Position numbers and translations under genes: made by a program. A DNA stretch of 22,531 nt from Cellvibrionales bacterium UBA2618 (GTDB lineage: Bacteria; Pseudomonadota; Gammaproteobacteria; Pseudomonadales; Porticoccaceae), in NCBI GenBank assembly GCA_002339165.1, contig DDJS01000113.1, forward strand, positions 27,304 to 49,834. Reading direction: 5' to 3'. Positions 1 to 7,390 of this stretch are shown piece after piece (the stretch's first letter is position 1; each line of letters begins with the position of its first letter). Below the pieces are notes generated by a model that did not search any database, was not told the DNA's origin, and was given only the letters and a program-made list of their open reading frames with translations.

Positions 1-22
1 TTAGAGTTCAATTAGAGTTCAA
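1..22. repeat. 11-bp tandem duplication at a gene end
   Basis: The unit TTAGAGTTCAA occurs twice in direct succession, at 1-11 and 12-22. On the minus strand the second copy contains the last codons and the TAA stop of the reductase gene, so the first copy repeats those codons and the stop just downstream. It looks like a slippage or small duplication event with no coding effect. The window begins here, so further copies to the left cannot be excluded. Confidence 0.8.
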
Positions 23-1022
23 CCATGCACTTGCCAAGGTTTTTTCCAGACATCATGTCGGTGAACGCCTGCGGGGTCGATGCGATCCCCTGATAGAGGC
101 TAACGTGTGATTGTAGCGTGCCGGCTTTGATCATTGCGCCCATCTCGGTAAGCGCAGCGGCGTATTGGTGTTGGTAGTCCGAAAACATAAAGCCCTCGGC
201 CCTGGCTCTTTGGGTAATCAGCGGCCAGGTGTTATAGACCGGTTCGACGCCGTCGCTCTGGTACTGTGACATCGCTCCGCAGAGCACGATGCGGGCCTTG
301 GAGTTGATATTTGCCAAGGCGGCGTCAAGTTGCGAGCCGCCGACGTTATCGAAGAAAATGTCGACGCCGTCGGGGCAGGCCTCGGCAATTAGCTCGGTCA
401 GCGGGCGCGAGGCGTTGTAGTTAATCCGGCCGTCGACGTTTAGAGCGGTGTCCAGCCACTGGCATTTTTCTTCGCTGCTGGTCATGCCTATCACACGACA
501 GCCCGCCGCCTTGCCAAGTTCACAGACTACGCTGCCAACGGCGCCGGCGGCGGTCGATACCAACAGGGTGTCGCCGGCTTTGGGTTGGCCGATATCGTTG
601 AGGCCGAAATAGGCGGTTAACCCAGTAGTTCCCAGCGCCGCAGCATAGTGATACAGCTCAAGGCTCGGGTCGACGGCGAGGATTGAACATAGGTCGCTAC
701 CGTCCAGCACGCTGTACTGCTCCCAGCTAGTGCGTGCCAAAACGATGGAAGAGACAGGGTAGGCACTGTTGTCCGATTCAATCACTTCGCCAATGACAAT
801 GCTCTGCACCGGGTCGCCCAACTGCATGCCGGGTAGGTAGCCATCGCCGGCGTCTTCATTCATCCATTGGCGAAACCCCGAATCCATCGACAGGTAGTGG
901 TTTCGCAAGATGAAGTGGTTTGGCTCGAGGCGAGGATAGGCCGCTTCAATCTGCGCAAAATGACCGCAGTGAATAGCGCCTTTTGGATGTTCTTTTAAGA
1001 CAATTTTTTGATTGGATTTCAC
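12..1022 (-). CDS. CurA/PTGR-type NADP-dependent oxidoreductase (MDR family) 1
   Basis: Zinc-independent medium-chain reductase of the prostaglandin reductase / CurA (YncB) group, 336 aa, the usual family length. Family members use NADPH to reduce the C=C bond of conjugated ketones or aldehydes in the cytosol. Visible features are an N-terminal catalytic domain with HYLSMDSGFRQWM, the GTTGLTAYFGL segment, a Rossmann glycine motif STAAGAVGS, EKC and NY positions that in PTGR enzymes contact the NADPH phosphate, and the FDNVGG signature. No zinc-ligand cysteines are seen. The start is GTG at 1022, with AAGGA eight bases upstream. It is transcribed divergently from the SDR at 1162. It most resembles the paralogue at 9485 (shared GFR-WMNE region). 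Family assignment is secure; the substrate is unknown. Confidence 0.9.
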   Translation of the reverse strand: MKSNQKIVLKEHPKGAIHCGHFAQIEAAYPRLEPNHFILRNHYLSMDSGFRQWMNEDAGDGYLPGMQLGDPVQSIVIGEVIESDNSAYPVSSIVLARTSWEQYSVLDGSDLCSILAVDPSLELYHYAAALGTTGLTAYFGLNDIGQPKAGDTLLVSTAAGAVGSVVCELGKAAGCRVIGMTSSEEKCQWLDTALNVDGRINYNASRPLTELIAEACPDGVDIFFDNVGGSQLDAALANINSKARIVLCGAMSQYQSDGVEPVYNTWPLITQRARAEGFMFSDYQHQYAAALTEMGAMIKAGTLQSHVSLYQGIASTPQAFTDMMSGKNLGKCMVEL

Positions 1023-1161
1023 CCGAATGTTCCTTCTATATAATTACTACAAAGTATGGCGTAGGGCTTTCTATGGCGACACCTATCGAGTCGGGTAGGG
1101 TGCCGCTGGCGCATCTAATCCCTATAATTTTAATGCATAAATTAAACGACTGGATATTGTT

Positions 1162-1980
1162 ATGGAATCTCTCGCGGGAAAAGTGGCTGTGGTAACGGGT
1201 GCCGCTAGTGGCATTGGCGCAGCGCTGTGCGACGCGCTAACGCGCGCTGGGGTGAACACCGTGGCGTGCGATATTGACGCCGAGGCACTGGCGGTAACGG
1301 CAGCGGGTTGGGCGAACCGCAATGTTGAAATTTTGCAGCGCCGAATAGACGTGACCGACGCGGCTCAGATGGTACAATTGGCGGCGGAGGTCGAGCGTTA
1401 CTTTGGCGCTGTCGATATCCTGTTTAATAACGCTGGAGTGCTCGGCAGTGCTGCTCAGATGGGCGACTTGAGCGCGGCTGATTGGGCGCTGTGCCTCAAT
1501 GTCAATCTGATGGGTGTGGTTCACGGCGTCGAGGCGTTTTTACCCGGAATGCGGCGCGCCGAACGCAGCGCGCACATCGTCAATATGGCGTCGATTGCGG
1601 GGTTGATGCGTCAACCGAGAATGGCACCTTATTACGCGTCCAAAAGCGCGGTACTCGCAGTCAGTGAGGTATTGGCGCTGGAGTGTGCAGACGACTCGGT
1701 GCAAGTCCATGTCGTTTGTCCCGGTGCGGTGGCGACTAAAATTGGTACTTCGGCGCAGGGACGCGAGCAGCAAGGCGATAGCGCTGAAGTTTTAGCGGCG
1801 TTTTCCGAGTTGCTAAGCAGCACCGGCATGACGCCGGCGGAGTTGGCTGCAAAAATTATTCAAAAAATGCTGGCGGGAGATCTTTACATCATTACCCACC
1901 CCGAGCACAGCGATGAAATAGAACAGCGACTGACGTCAATAATTGATGTGTTGCCGCGTACAAAAGCAAGCAGCGAGTAA
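1162..1980 (+). CDS. SDR family oxidoreductase A
   Basis: Classical short-chain dehydrogenase/reductase, 272 aa, slightly long because of a C-terminal tail typical of SDRs ending in a segment like LYIITHPEHSDEIEQR. The cofactor motif TGAASGIG is at residues 12-19, an acidic residue ends beta-2 (ACDID, suggesting NAD preference), NNAG is at 89-92, the structural Asn is in LNVNLMG, and catalytic Tyr157-x3-Lys161 follows Ser in NMASIAG. It probably oxidises or reduces a secondary alcohol or ketone. No strong Shine-Dalgarno precedes the ATG, but the start fits the family N-terminus. It is first of a three-gene plus-strand run with the SDR at 2032 and the SRPBCC gene at 2849. Confidence 0.9.
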   Translation: MESLAGKVAVVTGAASGIGAALCDALTRAGVNTVACDIDAEALAVTAAGWANRNVEILQRRIDVTDAAQMVQLAAEVERYFGAVDILFNNAGVLGSAAQMGDLSAADWALCLNVNLMGVVHGVEAFLPGMRRAERSAHIVNMASIAGLMRQPRMAPYYASKSAVLAVSEVLALECADDSVQVHVVCPGAVATKIGTSAQGREQQGDSAEVLAAFSELLSSTGMTPAELAAKIIQKMLAGDLYIITHPEHSDEIEQRLTSIIDVLPRTKASSE

Positions 1981-2031
1981 TGAAATAGTCACTCAACGCG
2001 GCGCAAAACGATTTTTTGAGGAGTTATATAA

Positions 2032-2790
2032 ATGGCAAGATTGGATGGCAAGGTGGTCATGGTAACCGGCGGTGCGTCGGGCTTGGGTCGCTCTGGGGCG
2101 ACCCTGATGCATGCCGAGGGCGCGACGGTGGTGATTACCGATGTCAATACAGCGCTTGGCATTGAGACCGCCGCGAGTATCGGCGACAACTGTTTTTTTA
2201 TCGAGCAGGATGTCTCGCAAATGGCCGATTGGGAACGCGTTATTGACCAAGTGGTTACTCGCTACGGGCGTCTTGACGTCCTGGTTAACAACGCCGGTAT
2301 CGTGGTCGTAGCCGATGTCGAAAAAACCACTGTGGAGGATTGGCGTAAGGTTCACAGCGTTGGCACCGACGGCACTTTTTTTGGCATTCAGCAGGCCATC
2401 GGTGCAATGCGCAAGACCGACGGCGGATCGATTATCAACATGTCGTCGCTGGCCGGGATGATCGGTTATCCGTTAATTTTTGCCTATTCAGCGTCCAAGG
2501 GAGCGATCCGCAGCATGACCAAGTCGGCGGCGGTATACTGCGCTCAAAATAGTTTTAATATTCGCGTCAATTCGATTCATCCGGGCACCATTGCCACGCC
2601 GATGGTGGCGGGATTTTCTGCCGACGTGGAAGATCAGGGCGAGGAGAGGGTGAAGTTAAAAATTGGCCAACCCGACGATGTCGGCCATATGATTGTCTAT
2701 CTTGCCAGTGACGAGTCCAAATTTATCAGCGGTTCTGAGTTCGTTATCGATTCAACCGCATCGGTCACCGAGGGTTTGGTTCCAGGCTAA
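2032..2790 (+). CDS. SDR family oxidoreductase B (atypical tetrad)
   Basis: Classical SDR of 252 aa resembling hydroxysteroid or alicyclic alcohol dehydrogenases. The motif TGGASGLG lies near residue 13, Asp at the end of beta-2 (VVITDVN) points to NAD(H), NNAG follows LDVLV, and the catalytic Ser and Tyr-x3-Lys lie in NMSSLAG and AYSASK. Oddity: the Asn of the N-S-Y-K tetrad, normally in a V-N-x-x-G context, is Gly here (HSVGTDGTFFG; codon GGC). A clear GAGGAG lies eight bases before the ATG. It sits 51 bases after SDR A and 58 before the SRPBCC gene, consistent with one operon. Family is certain; the reaction is not. Confidence 0.9.
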   Translation: MARLDGKVVMVTGGASGLGRSGATLMHAEGATVVITDVNTALGIETAASIGDNCFFIEQDVSQMADWERVIDQVVTRYGRLDVLVNNAGIVVVADVEKTTVEDWRKVHSVGTDGTFFGIQQAIGAMRKTDGGSIINMSSLAGMIGYPLIFAYSASKGAIRSMTKSAAVYCAQNSFNIRVNSIHPGTIATPMVAGFSADVEDQGEERVKLKIGQPDDVGHMIVYLASDESKFISGSEFVIDSTASVTEGLVPG

Positions 2791-2848
2791 GTGGCGAGTT
2801 TGGCCGCGCGCGGTGGTTGTTTAACGGATTAGAGTAGAGGAATGGTTT

Positions 2849-3289
2849 ATGTTAACGGTTCAAAGGACGCATGAGTTTGCTGCATCAGCGGCGCATATCT
2901 GGCAGTTTTTTGGCGACTTCGGCAGTCTGGAATCTTGGTGGCCAAAAGATGGGCCGGTGCAGATTGATCACGTTGACGTGATTGGTGACGGTCCGGGTAT
3001 GTTGCGCAACATCTACAATGTTGGTATGCCGGACTGCATATCTGAGCGCCTTGAGGCGCTCGATGCCGATGCGCAGCGGTTGACGCTGTCGATCGTTGGC
3101 ACGCTGCCGGCGGGACTCATTAGCTACCGCGCCGACGCCCACCTCGAAGCTCTCGACGGCGACCGCTGCCAACTGACCTATGTCGGTAGTTTTACCGCCG
3201 AACCCGGCCGCGAGTCGGAGGCAGAGGAATTTTTGGTCACCGTGTACACCCTTATGTTTGCCGGATTGGACGGCACCTTACTCAAGTGA
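2849..3289 (+). CDS. SRPBCC family protein (polyketide cyclase/START-like)
   Basis: A 146-aa helix-grip protein. The N-terminal pattern (TVQRTHEFAASAAHIWQFF, then SLESWWP) is typical of SRPBCC proteins, which bind hydrophobic ligands in a deep cavity and include aromatase/cyclases and ligand-binding proteins. A C-terminal helix (ESEAEEFLVTVYTLMFAGLDGTL) would cap the pocket. There is no signal peptide, so it is probably cytosolic. AGAGGAA lies six bases before the ATG. It is last in the SDR A-SDR B-SRPBCC run and convergent with the ThuA-like gene. It may bind or isomerise an intermediate of the pathway; a specific reaction cannot be read from the sequence. Confidence 0.8.
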   Translation: MLTVQRTHEFAASAAHIWQFFGDFGSLESWWPKDGPVQIDHVDVIGDGPGMLRNIYNVGMPDCISERLEALDADAQRLTLSIVGTLPAGLISYRADAHLEALDGDRCQLTYVGSFTAEPGRESEAEEFLVTVYTLMFAGLDGTLLK

Positions 3290-3332
3290 CCGCTCGATTC
3301 ACAGCGCCGTCGGCTCTGGTCATCAACGTCCG

Positions 3333-4085
3333 TTAGTCGGCTATGTCTTCAATTGCCCAGCCGATACTGCGGCGGATTAATTGGTACATTATGGGATTGT
3401 CCCAACTTCCGGATTCGCGCTCTGGATAGGCCTCTACCAGTGGTTGCATGTCATAGGTACGCCGACAATGGCCGAGCGTTAGATACAGCACCTGACCTGC
3501 CTCGTAGGGGTGCAGATACATCACTAGCCTGGGTTGATCTTGCTGCCAATCGCTGTCCACGAACTCCGGTATGCTGCCAGTCCAGCGGGTTTCCAACAGG
3601 GGAATACACTCGCCGTGAAATTCCGATAGGTAGAGTTCGTCGTTGACGGTAAAGGTGTCGATATCGGCGACCAGCGGATGTCGGGGTTCGGAGACGCTGA
3701 CATCAAACTCTTGAATCGGCGGGTGGGCTAAAAACTGACTGCCGAGCATCTCCATTAATGCCGGTGCGGTGCGCGGCGCGCCGACCCGTCCATCCTCTAA
3801 AAATTCGATAATGGAGTTGGTGCCATGCAGTGCCAGCCAGCGTTTGCCATTCTTTAAAAATCGTTGCAGCGCCTGAAGTTCGGTGTCAGAGGGCACTACA
3901 TCACAGGTATAGGTGACCAAAAAATCAGCCGCTTCGAGCGCCTCGATGTCGGAATAATCGGTTGCAAAGGTGGTGTAGATTTTTTCATTTTCATACAGCA
4001 TTTGCAGGATTTGTAGCCGTGCAAACTGCATGTCGTGATACTTTCCACCGCAGATAAAATGTGCCTTGATGATTTTGTGACTCAC
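3333..4085 (-). CDS. ThuA-like domain protein
   Basis: A 250-aa protein of the ThuA (trehalose utilisation) fold, related to class I glutamine amidotransferase-like folds. The N-terminus shows the family hallmarks: a strand followed by CGGKYHD, a mid-domain FLVTYTCDVVPSD strand-turn, and WLALHGTNS where the fold carries its conserved HG. Later segments (VNDELYLSEFHG, VMYLHPYEAGQVLYLTLGHCR) match the C-terminal half, where family members read close to 'GRVfyt.lGH'. The function of ThuA-like proteins is poorly known, and their presence in a P450/SDR catabolic island is unusual. GTG start with AGGAG seven bases upstream. It is divergent from the SDR at 4252 and shares an intergenic region holding operator-like site 1. 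Confidence 0.85.
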   Translation of the reverse strand: MSHKIIKAHFICGGKYHDMQFARLQILQMLYENEKIYTTFATDYSDIEALEAADFLVTYTCDVVPSDTELQALQRFLKNGKRWLALHGTNSIIEFLEDGRVGAPRTAPALMEMLGSQFLAHPPIQEFDVSVSEPRHPLVADIDTFTVNDELYLSEFHGECIPLLETRWTGSIPEFVDSDWQQDQPRLVMYLHPYEAGQVLYLTLGHCRRTYDMQPLVEAYPERESGSWDNPIMYQLIRRSIGWAIEDIAD

Positions 4086-4143
4086 GGGTTAGCTCCTGTC
4101 AATGCTCGATTTGGATTACAGCTCAAGCTAAGCATACACAGTT

Positions 4144-4166
4144 AAAAAACAATTTGAACTGTTTTT
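4144..4166. promoter_or_regulatory. Operator-like dyad, site 1
   Basis: A six-base A-tract, core CAATTTGAACTG (4150-4161) and a five-base T-tract. The core fits CAR-N6-YTG and the whole site is dyad-symmetric, inside a larger ACAGTT/AACTGT inverted repeat. It lies between the divergent ThuA-like and SDR C genes, about 58 bases from the first and 85 from the second. The same layout occurs at four other promoter regions in the window. Inference: binding site of a shared dimeric regulator. Confidence 0.55.
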
Positions 4167-4251
4167 ATAGATAGGTCTGTACTACAATTTAGCGATAATA
4201 ATAATGCGTTTTTAAATGACTGACCTAACGCGGTTGGCAACTGGAGCGAGT

Positions 4252-5001
4252 ATGCAATTGTTGTGCGGCCGCAGTGCCATTATCACCGGCGCTGCGCAAG
4301 GGATTGGCCGGGCTATGGTCGACAGTTTTATCGAACAGGGCGCGACCGTGCTGGCGGTGGATATAAAGCCGCTGGATGGGTTGTTAGATGCCTATGCCGG
4401 CCCCGAGGGACTGCACGTACTACAACTCGACATTACCCAACCGGCTGCGCCGGAACGCATAATGCGTGCCGCCAGCGAGCGGATGGGTGGTCTTGATATT
4501 TTGATCAACAACGCCGGTATTTCTAGCTTTATACCGATTGCCGAGACCAGTGACAGCGCTTGGGACGAGGTACTAGCGCTAAATTTGTCGAGCGTTTTTC
4601 GGCTTTGCCGGGACGCGGTACCGTTGTTAAAAGCCAGTTCGTCAGGCCGGATTATCAATATTGGCTCGGTGATGTCGACCTTTGGCGGTGCCGGTCTGTG
4701 CGCCTACGCGGCTTCAAAACATGGCGTCGCTGGCTTGACCAAATGCCTGGCCAGTGAACTCGGCGAATTTGCTATTACCGCGAACTTTATTCAGCCCGGC
4801 GCGATCCTCACGGAGATTACCCGTGGCTCAATTCAACAATATCCGCAAATGGAGGCCTTTTGGCGTGACAAGGCCGCCTTGGGGCGCTGGGGTGAGCCCA
4901 GTGATATAGCCCCGGTCGCGGTATTTTTGGCCTCGGATTTGGGCGCGTTCGTCAGCGGTACCGGTCTAGTGGCCGACGGCGGGGCAATGCAGGCGCCCTA
5001 G
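4252..5001 (+). CDS. SDR family oxidoreductase C
   Basis: Classical SDR, 249 aa from the chosen ATG. The frame is open from an ATG at 4216, but that codon lacks a ribosome site, while 4252 is preceded by GGAG at a six-base spacing and gives the normal family N-terminus (MQLLCGRSAIITG). Motifs: TGAAQGIG, Asp after beta-2 (AVDIK, NAD-type), NNAGIS, Asn in LALNLSSVF, Ser in IGSVMS, Tyr-x3-Lys in AYAASK, and C-terminal FVSGTGLVADGG closing the fold. It leads the SDR-P450-SnoaL run; the P450 follows after 34 bases. It could oxidise the alcohol produced by the P450 (inference from position). Confidence 0.9.
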   Translation: MQLLCGRSAIITGAAQGIGRAMVDSFIEQGATVLAVDIKPLDGLLDAYAGPEGLHVLQLDITQPAAPERIMRAASERMGGLDILINNAGISSFIPIAETSDSAWDEVLALNLSSVFRLCRDAVPLLKASSSGRIINIGSVMSTFGGAGLCAYAASKHGVAGLTKCLASELGEFAITANFIQPGAILTEITRGSIQQYPQMEAFWRDKAALGRWGEPSDIAPVAVFLASDLGAFVSGTGLVADGGAMQAP

Positions 5002-5035
5002 TGACAGAGTGTGCAGAGAGACCCCGGAGGTCTAA

Positions 5036-6289
5036 GTGCCAGCAGAGACAATCACAGATTTTAACTTTTTATCCCCCGAGGTGATGAGTTGTCCGTTCCA
5101 TGCCGACCGCGTTGCCCGCGAACAGCAACCGGTCTATTTACTGCCCGGAACCAACGTCTACTACGTCTCTAATCACGCATTAATAAGGGATGCGTTGCGC
5201 CGCCCAGGCGATTTTTCCAATCGTTTTATGGATGCCATAGAGGGTGGTATTGCCGAGGACGCAGAAGTTCAGGCGATCATCAGTGCCGGACAGGGGTGGC
5301 CTGAGCGCGATACCCTGCTGACCAACGATCCGCCAGAGCATGGACGTTTCCGCAAGTTGGTGAATAGCGCATTTTCGAAAAAGCGGGTGGATATTCTAGC
5401 CCCGAGCATAGAGCGCGATGTCGAAGCCCTGATCGATGATTTTATCGATCAGGGGAGCTGCGATTTCGTGACTGCGTTCGCCGCCCCCATGCCCTTGCGG
5501 GTGATTGCTAAACTGCTGTCGTTTGGCGATGATCAGACCGATTTGTTAAAACACTGGTCAGACGCCTTTAGTGACCGCCTTAGCGGCGTGGTAGCGCGCG
5601 ATAGGTTTCTCGATTGCACCCGTATTATTCTGCAATATCAGCACCATATGAGCGCCAAAATAGATCACTGTCGCGAACACCCAGAAGACTCTATGTTGTC
5701 TGATCTGGTGCATGCCAAGGTCGGCGGTGAGCGCAGTTTAGATAAGTCTGAGTTGTTAACGATCTGCCACGAACTGCTGGTAGCGGGCAATGAGACGACC
5801 GCCAATACCTTGTCTGGCGGCATGTTACTTTTGCTGACCCATTCAGAGGAATTGCGCAAGGTGCGCGACAATCCACAGTTAATACCCAATATGGTCGAGG
5901 AGATGCTGCGTTGCACCTCCCCGGCTCAGGCGATGCCACGGGTTGTTACCCGCGATACTGAGCTCGGCGGCGTGTCGATACCGGCGGGCAGCCAGTTGAT
6001 GTTGCGCTATATTAGCGCCAATCGCGATGGCGCAATATTTGATCAACCGGAGCGCTTTTGTATCGATCGTAGTGATGCCGATAGACACCTCAGCTTTGGT
6101 CAGGGTGGCAAGCACGTCTGCATTGGTTTGATGCTCGCGCGGCGAGAGTTGGCGATTGCCTTTGAGCGGTTACTAGCGCGGTTAGCGGATTTGCGGTTGG
6201 AGATCGCCGAGGCCGATGTCGAGTATCCACCGAACATGTTATTGCGCGGTGTTAAATCCCTACCGATAAGCTTCACCCGTACGCCTTAA
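5036..6289 (+). CDS. Cytochrome P450 with a CYP124/125-type heme loop
   Basis: Soluble bacterial P450, 417 aa, no membrane anchor. It needs separate ferredoxin and reductase partners, which are not in the window. The C-helix region NDPPEHGRFRKLVNSAF contacts heme, helix I carries AGNETT (residues 250-255) for oxygen activation, ExxR is E289-R292, and the heme-ligand Cys362 lies in FGQGGKHVCIG. That loop is one residue longer than the usual F-G-x-G-x-H-x-C-x-G, as in the steroid and branched-lipid hydroxylases CYP125 (FGGTGAHYCIG) and CYP124. It probably hydroxylates or epoxidises a hydrophobic terpenoid, sterol or branched chain; the substrate is not determinable. GTG start with GGAGG five bases upstream. 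Confidence 0.95.
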   Translation: MPAETITDFNFLSPEVMSCPFHADRVAREQQPVYLLPGTNVYYVSNHALIRDALRRPGDFSNRFMDAIEGGIAEDAEVQAIISAGQGWPERDTLLTNDPPEHGRFRKLVNSAFSKKRVDILAPSIERDVEALIDDFIDQGSCDFVTAFAAPMPLRVIAKLLSFGDDQTDLLKHWSDAFSDRLSGVVARDRFLDCTRIILQYQHHMSAKIDHCREHPEDSMLSDLVHAKVGGERSLDKSELLTICHELLVAGNETTANTLSGGMLLLLTHSEELRKVRDNPQLIPNMVEEMLRCTSPAQAMPRVVTRDTELGGVSIPAGSQLMLRYISANRDGAIFDQPERFCIDRSDADRHLSFGQGGKHVCIGLMLARRELAIAFERLLARLADLRLEIAEADVEYPPNMLLRGVKSLPISFTRTP

Positions 6290-6336
6290 TCAGCGTGCCT
6301 ATTAACCCGACACAGACTTTAACCGGAGGCCTGAGG

Positions 6337-6801
6337 ATGAACGAAGAGCGTATACAGCAACAAAAAAAAATGGTGGAAGATTGGTATGAGGCCCTAGCCA
6401 CTGGCGAGGGTGAGGCGATGTTGGCGCTGCAGCAAGATGACGTGATTTATAATATTCACGGTAGCACACCGGTATCGGGTCGCTTTCAGGGCAAGCAGAC
6501 GTTGGTCGAAGATATTTTTCCCAAAGTCATGGGCATGTTGCAAATGGACAGCTTCAAATTTTGCACCAAGTGCAAGATTGTCTGTGCTGACGAGCAGCGG
6601 GTGGTGGCGTTTATGCAAGCCGATGGCCATGCGCTCAACGGTGTTCGCTACAACCAGACCTACTGCCATATGTTTGGCTTCAGGGACGGTAAGATCGCCG
6701 AGGTTTGGGAGTTTTTTGACTCGGTGTTAGCCGAGGAAGCGCTCAACAACAATCCCTTGAGCAAGCCGACCGTAGCGCCGGCTCAGGCGTTTGATTTTTA
6801 G
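6337..6801 (+). CDS. SnoaL-like (NTF2 fold) protein 1
   Basis: A 154-aa protein of the NTF2/SnoaL/ketosteroid-isomerase fold: an N-terminal helix (VEDWYEALATGEGEAMLALQ), a DDVIYNIHG strand, a GRFQGKQTLVEDIF helix and C-terminal sheet (MFGFRDGKIAEVWEFFDSVLAEE). The frame is open from a GTG at 6295, but ATG 6337 has GGAGG seven bases upstream and gives a normal family start, so it is preferred. Members of this fold isomerise, hydrate or cyclise polycyclic ketones, or simply bind them. It is third in the SDR C-P450 run and ends tail-to-tail with the epoxide-hydrolase-type gene, the two stops overlapping by four bases. The specific function is unknown. Confidence 0.8.
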   Translation: MNEERIQQQKKMVEDWYEALATGEGEAMLALQQDDVIYNIHGSTPVSGRFQGKQTLVEDIFPKVMGMLQMDSFKFCTKCKIVCADEQRVVAFMQADGHALNGVRYNQTYCHMFGFRDGKIAEVWEFFDSVLAEEALNNNPLSKPTVAPAQAFDF

Positions 6802-7199
6802 TCTTCGATGGCTTGCATCTGCCGCTGGAAGTCGAGCAAGTCGAAGTAATCGCGCCACTTACAAATAAGCTGGCCGCGGACTTCAAAGGTACCCATCACC
6901 GGCAGACTGAGGCTTCTGCCGTTGGCGAACACAAAATTATCGGTGCGCTCGGTCAACACCGTCTGCTGGCTACTGGCAATGTGATGAATCACCCAGTCGA
7001 TGGCGCTCACGTGCTTAAACGTCGCGATAAAATCACGGACAGCAGACTTGCCGCGGAGCATTGGCATAGGAATATTATGGTATTCGATGTCGTCGCTGAG
7101 AAATTCCATCAAGGCAGCGAAGTCGCGATGGTTCCAGCACTCAATAAATTGCTCGACAATGTCGATGGGCGGTTGGTAGTTAATCGTTGATGTTTGCAT
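6798..7199 (-). CDS. Limonene-1,2-epoxide hydrolase family protein
   Basis: A 133-aa protein matching the small limonene-1,2-epoxide hydrolase (LEH) family, which adds water to epoxides through an Asp-Arg-Asp triad. Every residue known from the Rhodococcus enzyme is present: Tyr40 and Asn42 (EYHN, equivalent to Y53/N55), Arg85 and Asp87 (ERTD, R99/D101), and Trp115 and Asp117 (WRDYFDL, W130/D132). An intact active site makes true epoxide hydrolysis likely. The frame extends to GTG 7286, but the extra 29 residues look non-native, so ATG 7199 is preferred despite a weak ribosome site. Next to a P450 it could open an epoxide that enzyme makes; mycobacterial relatives also act on sterol epoxides. 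Confidence 0.88.
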   Translation of the reverse strand: MQTSTINYQPPIDIVEQFIECWNHRDFAALMEFLSDDIEYHNIPMPMLRGKSAVRDFIATFKHVSAIDWVIHHIASSQQTVLTERTDNFVFANGRSLSLPVMGTFEVRGQLICKWRDYFDLLDFQRQMQAIED

Positions 7200-7390
7200 A
7201 GCGCGCGAGCCAATCAATGAGTGTTGCGCAATGGTCAAACACAACGTAGTCATAGCGTAGGTGTGCTGAAGCCTGAAATATAGCACCCCAAATAGGTAGG
7301 TTAGCGGCGCTGGCGTTCAGAGTTTAAAATGGCACTAAGGGTCCGCGTTCGCGGTAAATGGAGTGGTGTATGGATAGAGAGGGTATAATT

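Noticed and set aside
1100..1128. TATAAT at 1123-1128 as the promoter of SDR A
   Set aside because: The -10 match is perfect, but no acceptable -35 lies 16-18 bases upstream, and AT-rich chance matches are common; not listed as a feature.
1140..1165. A sixth copy of the A-tract dyad before SDR A (GACTGGATATTG)
   Set aside because: The right half ends in ATTG, but the core does not begin with CAR and the flanking A- and T-tracts are missing.
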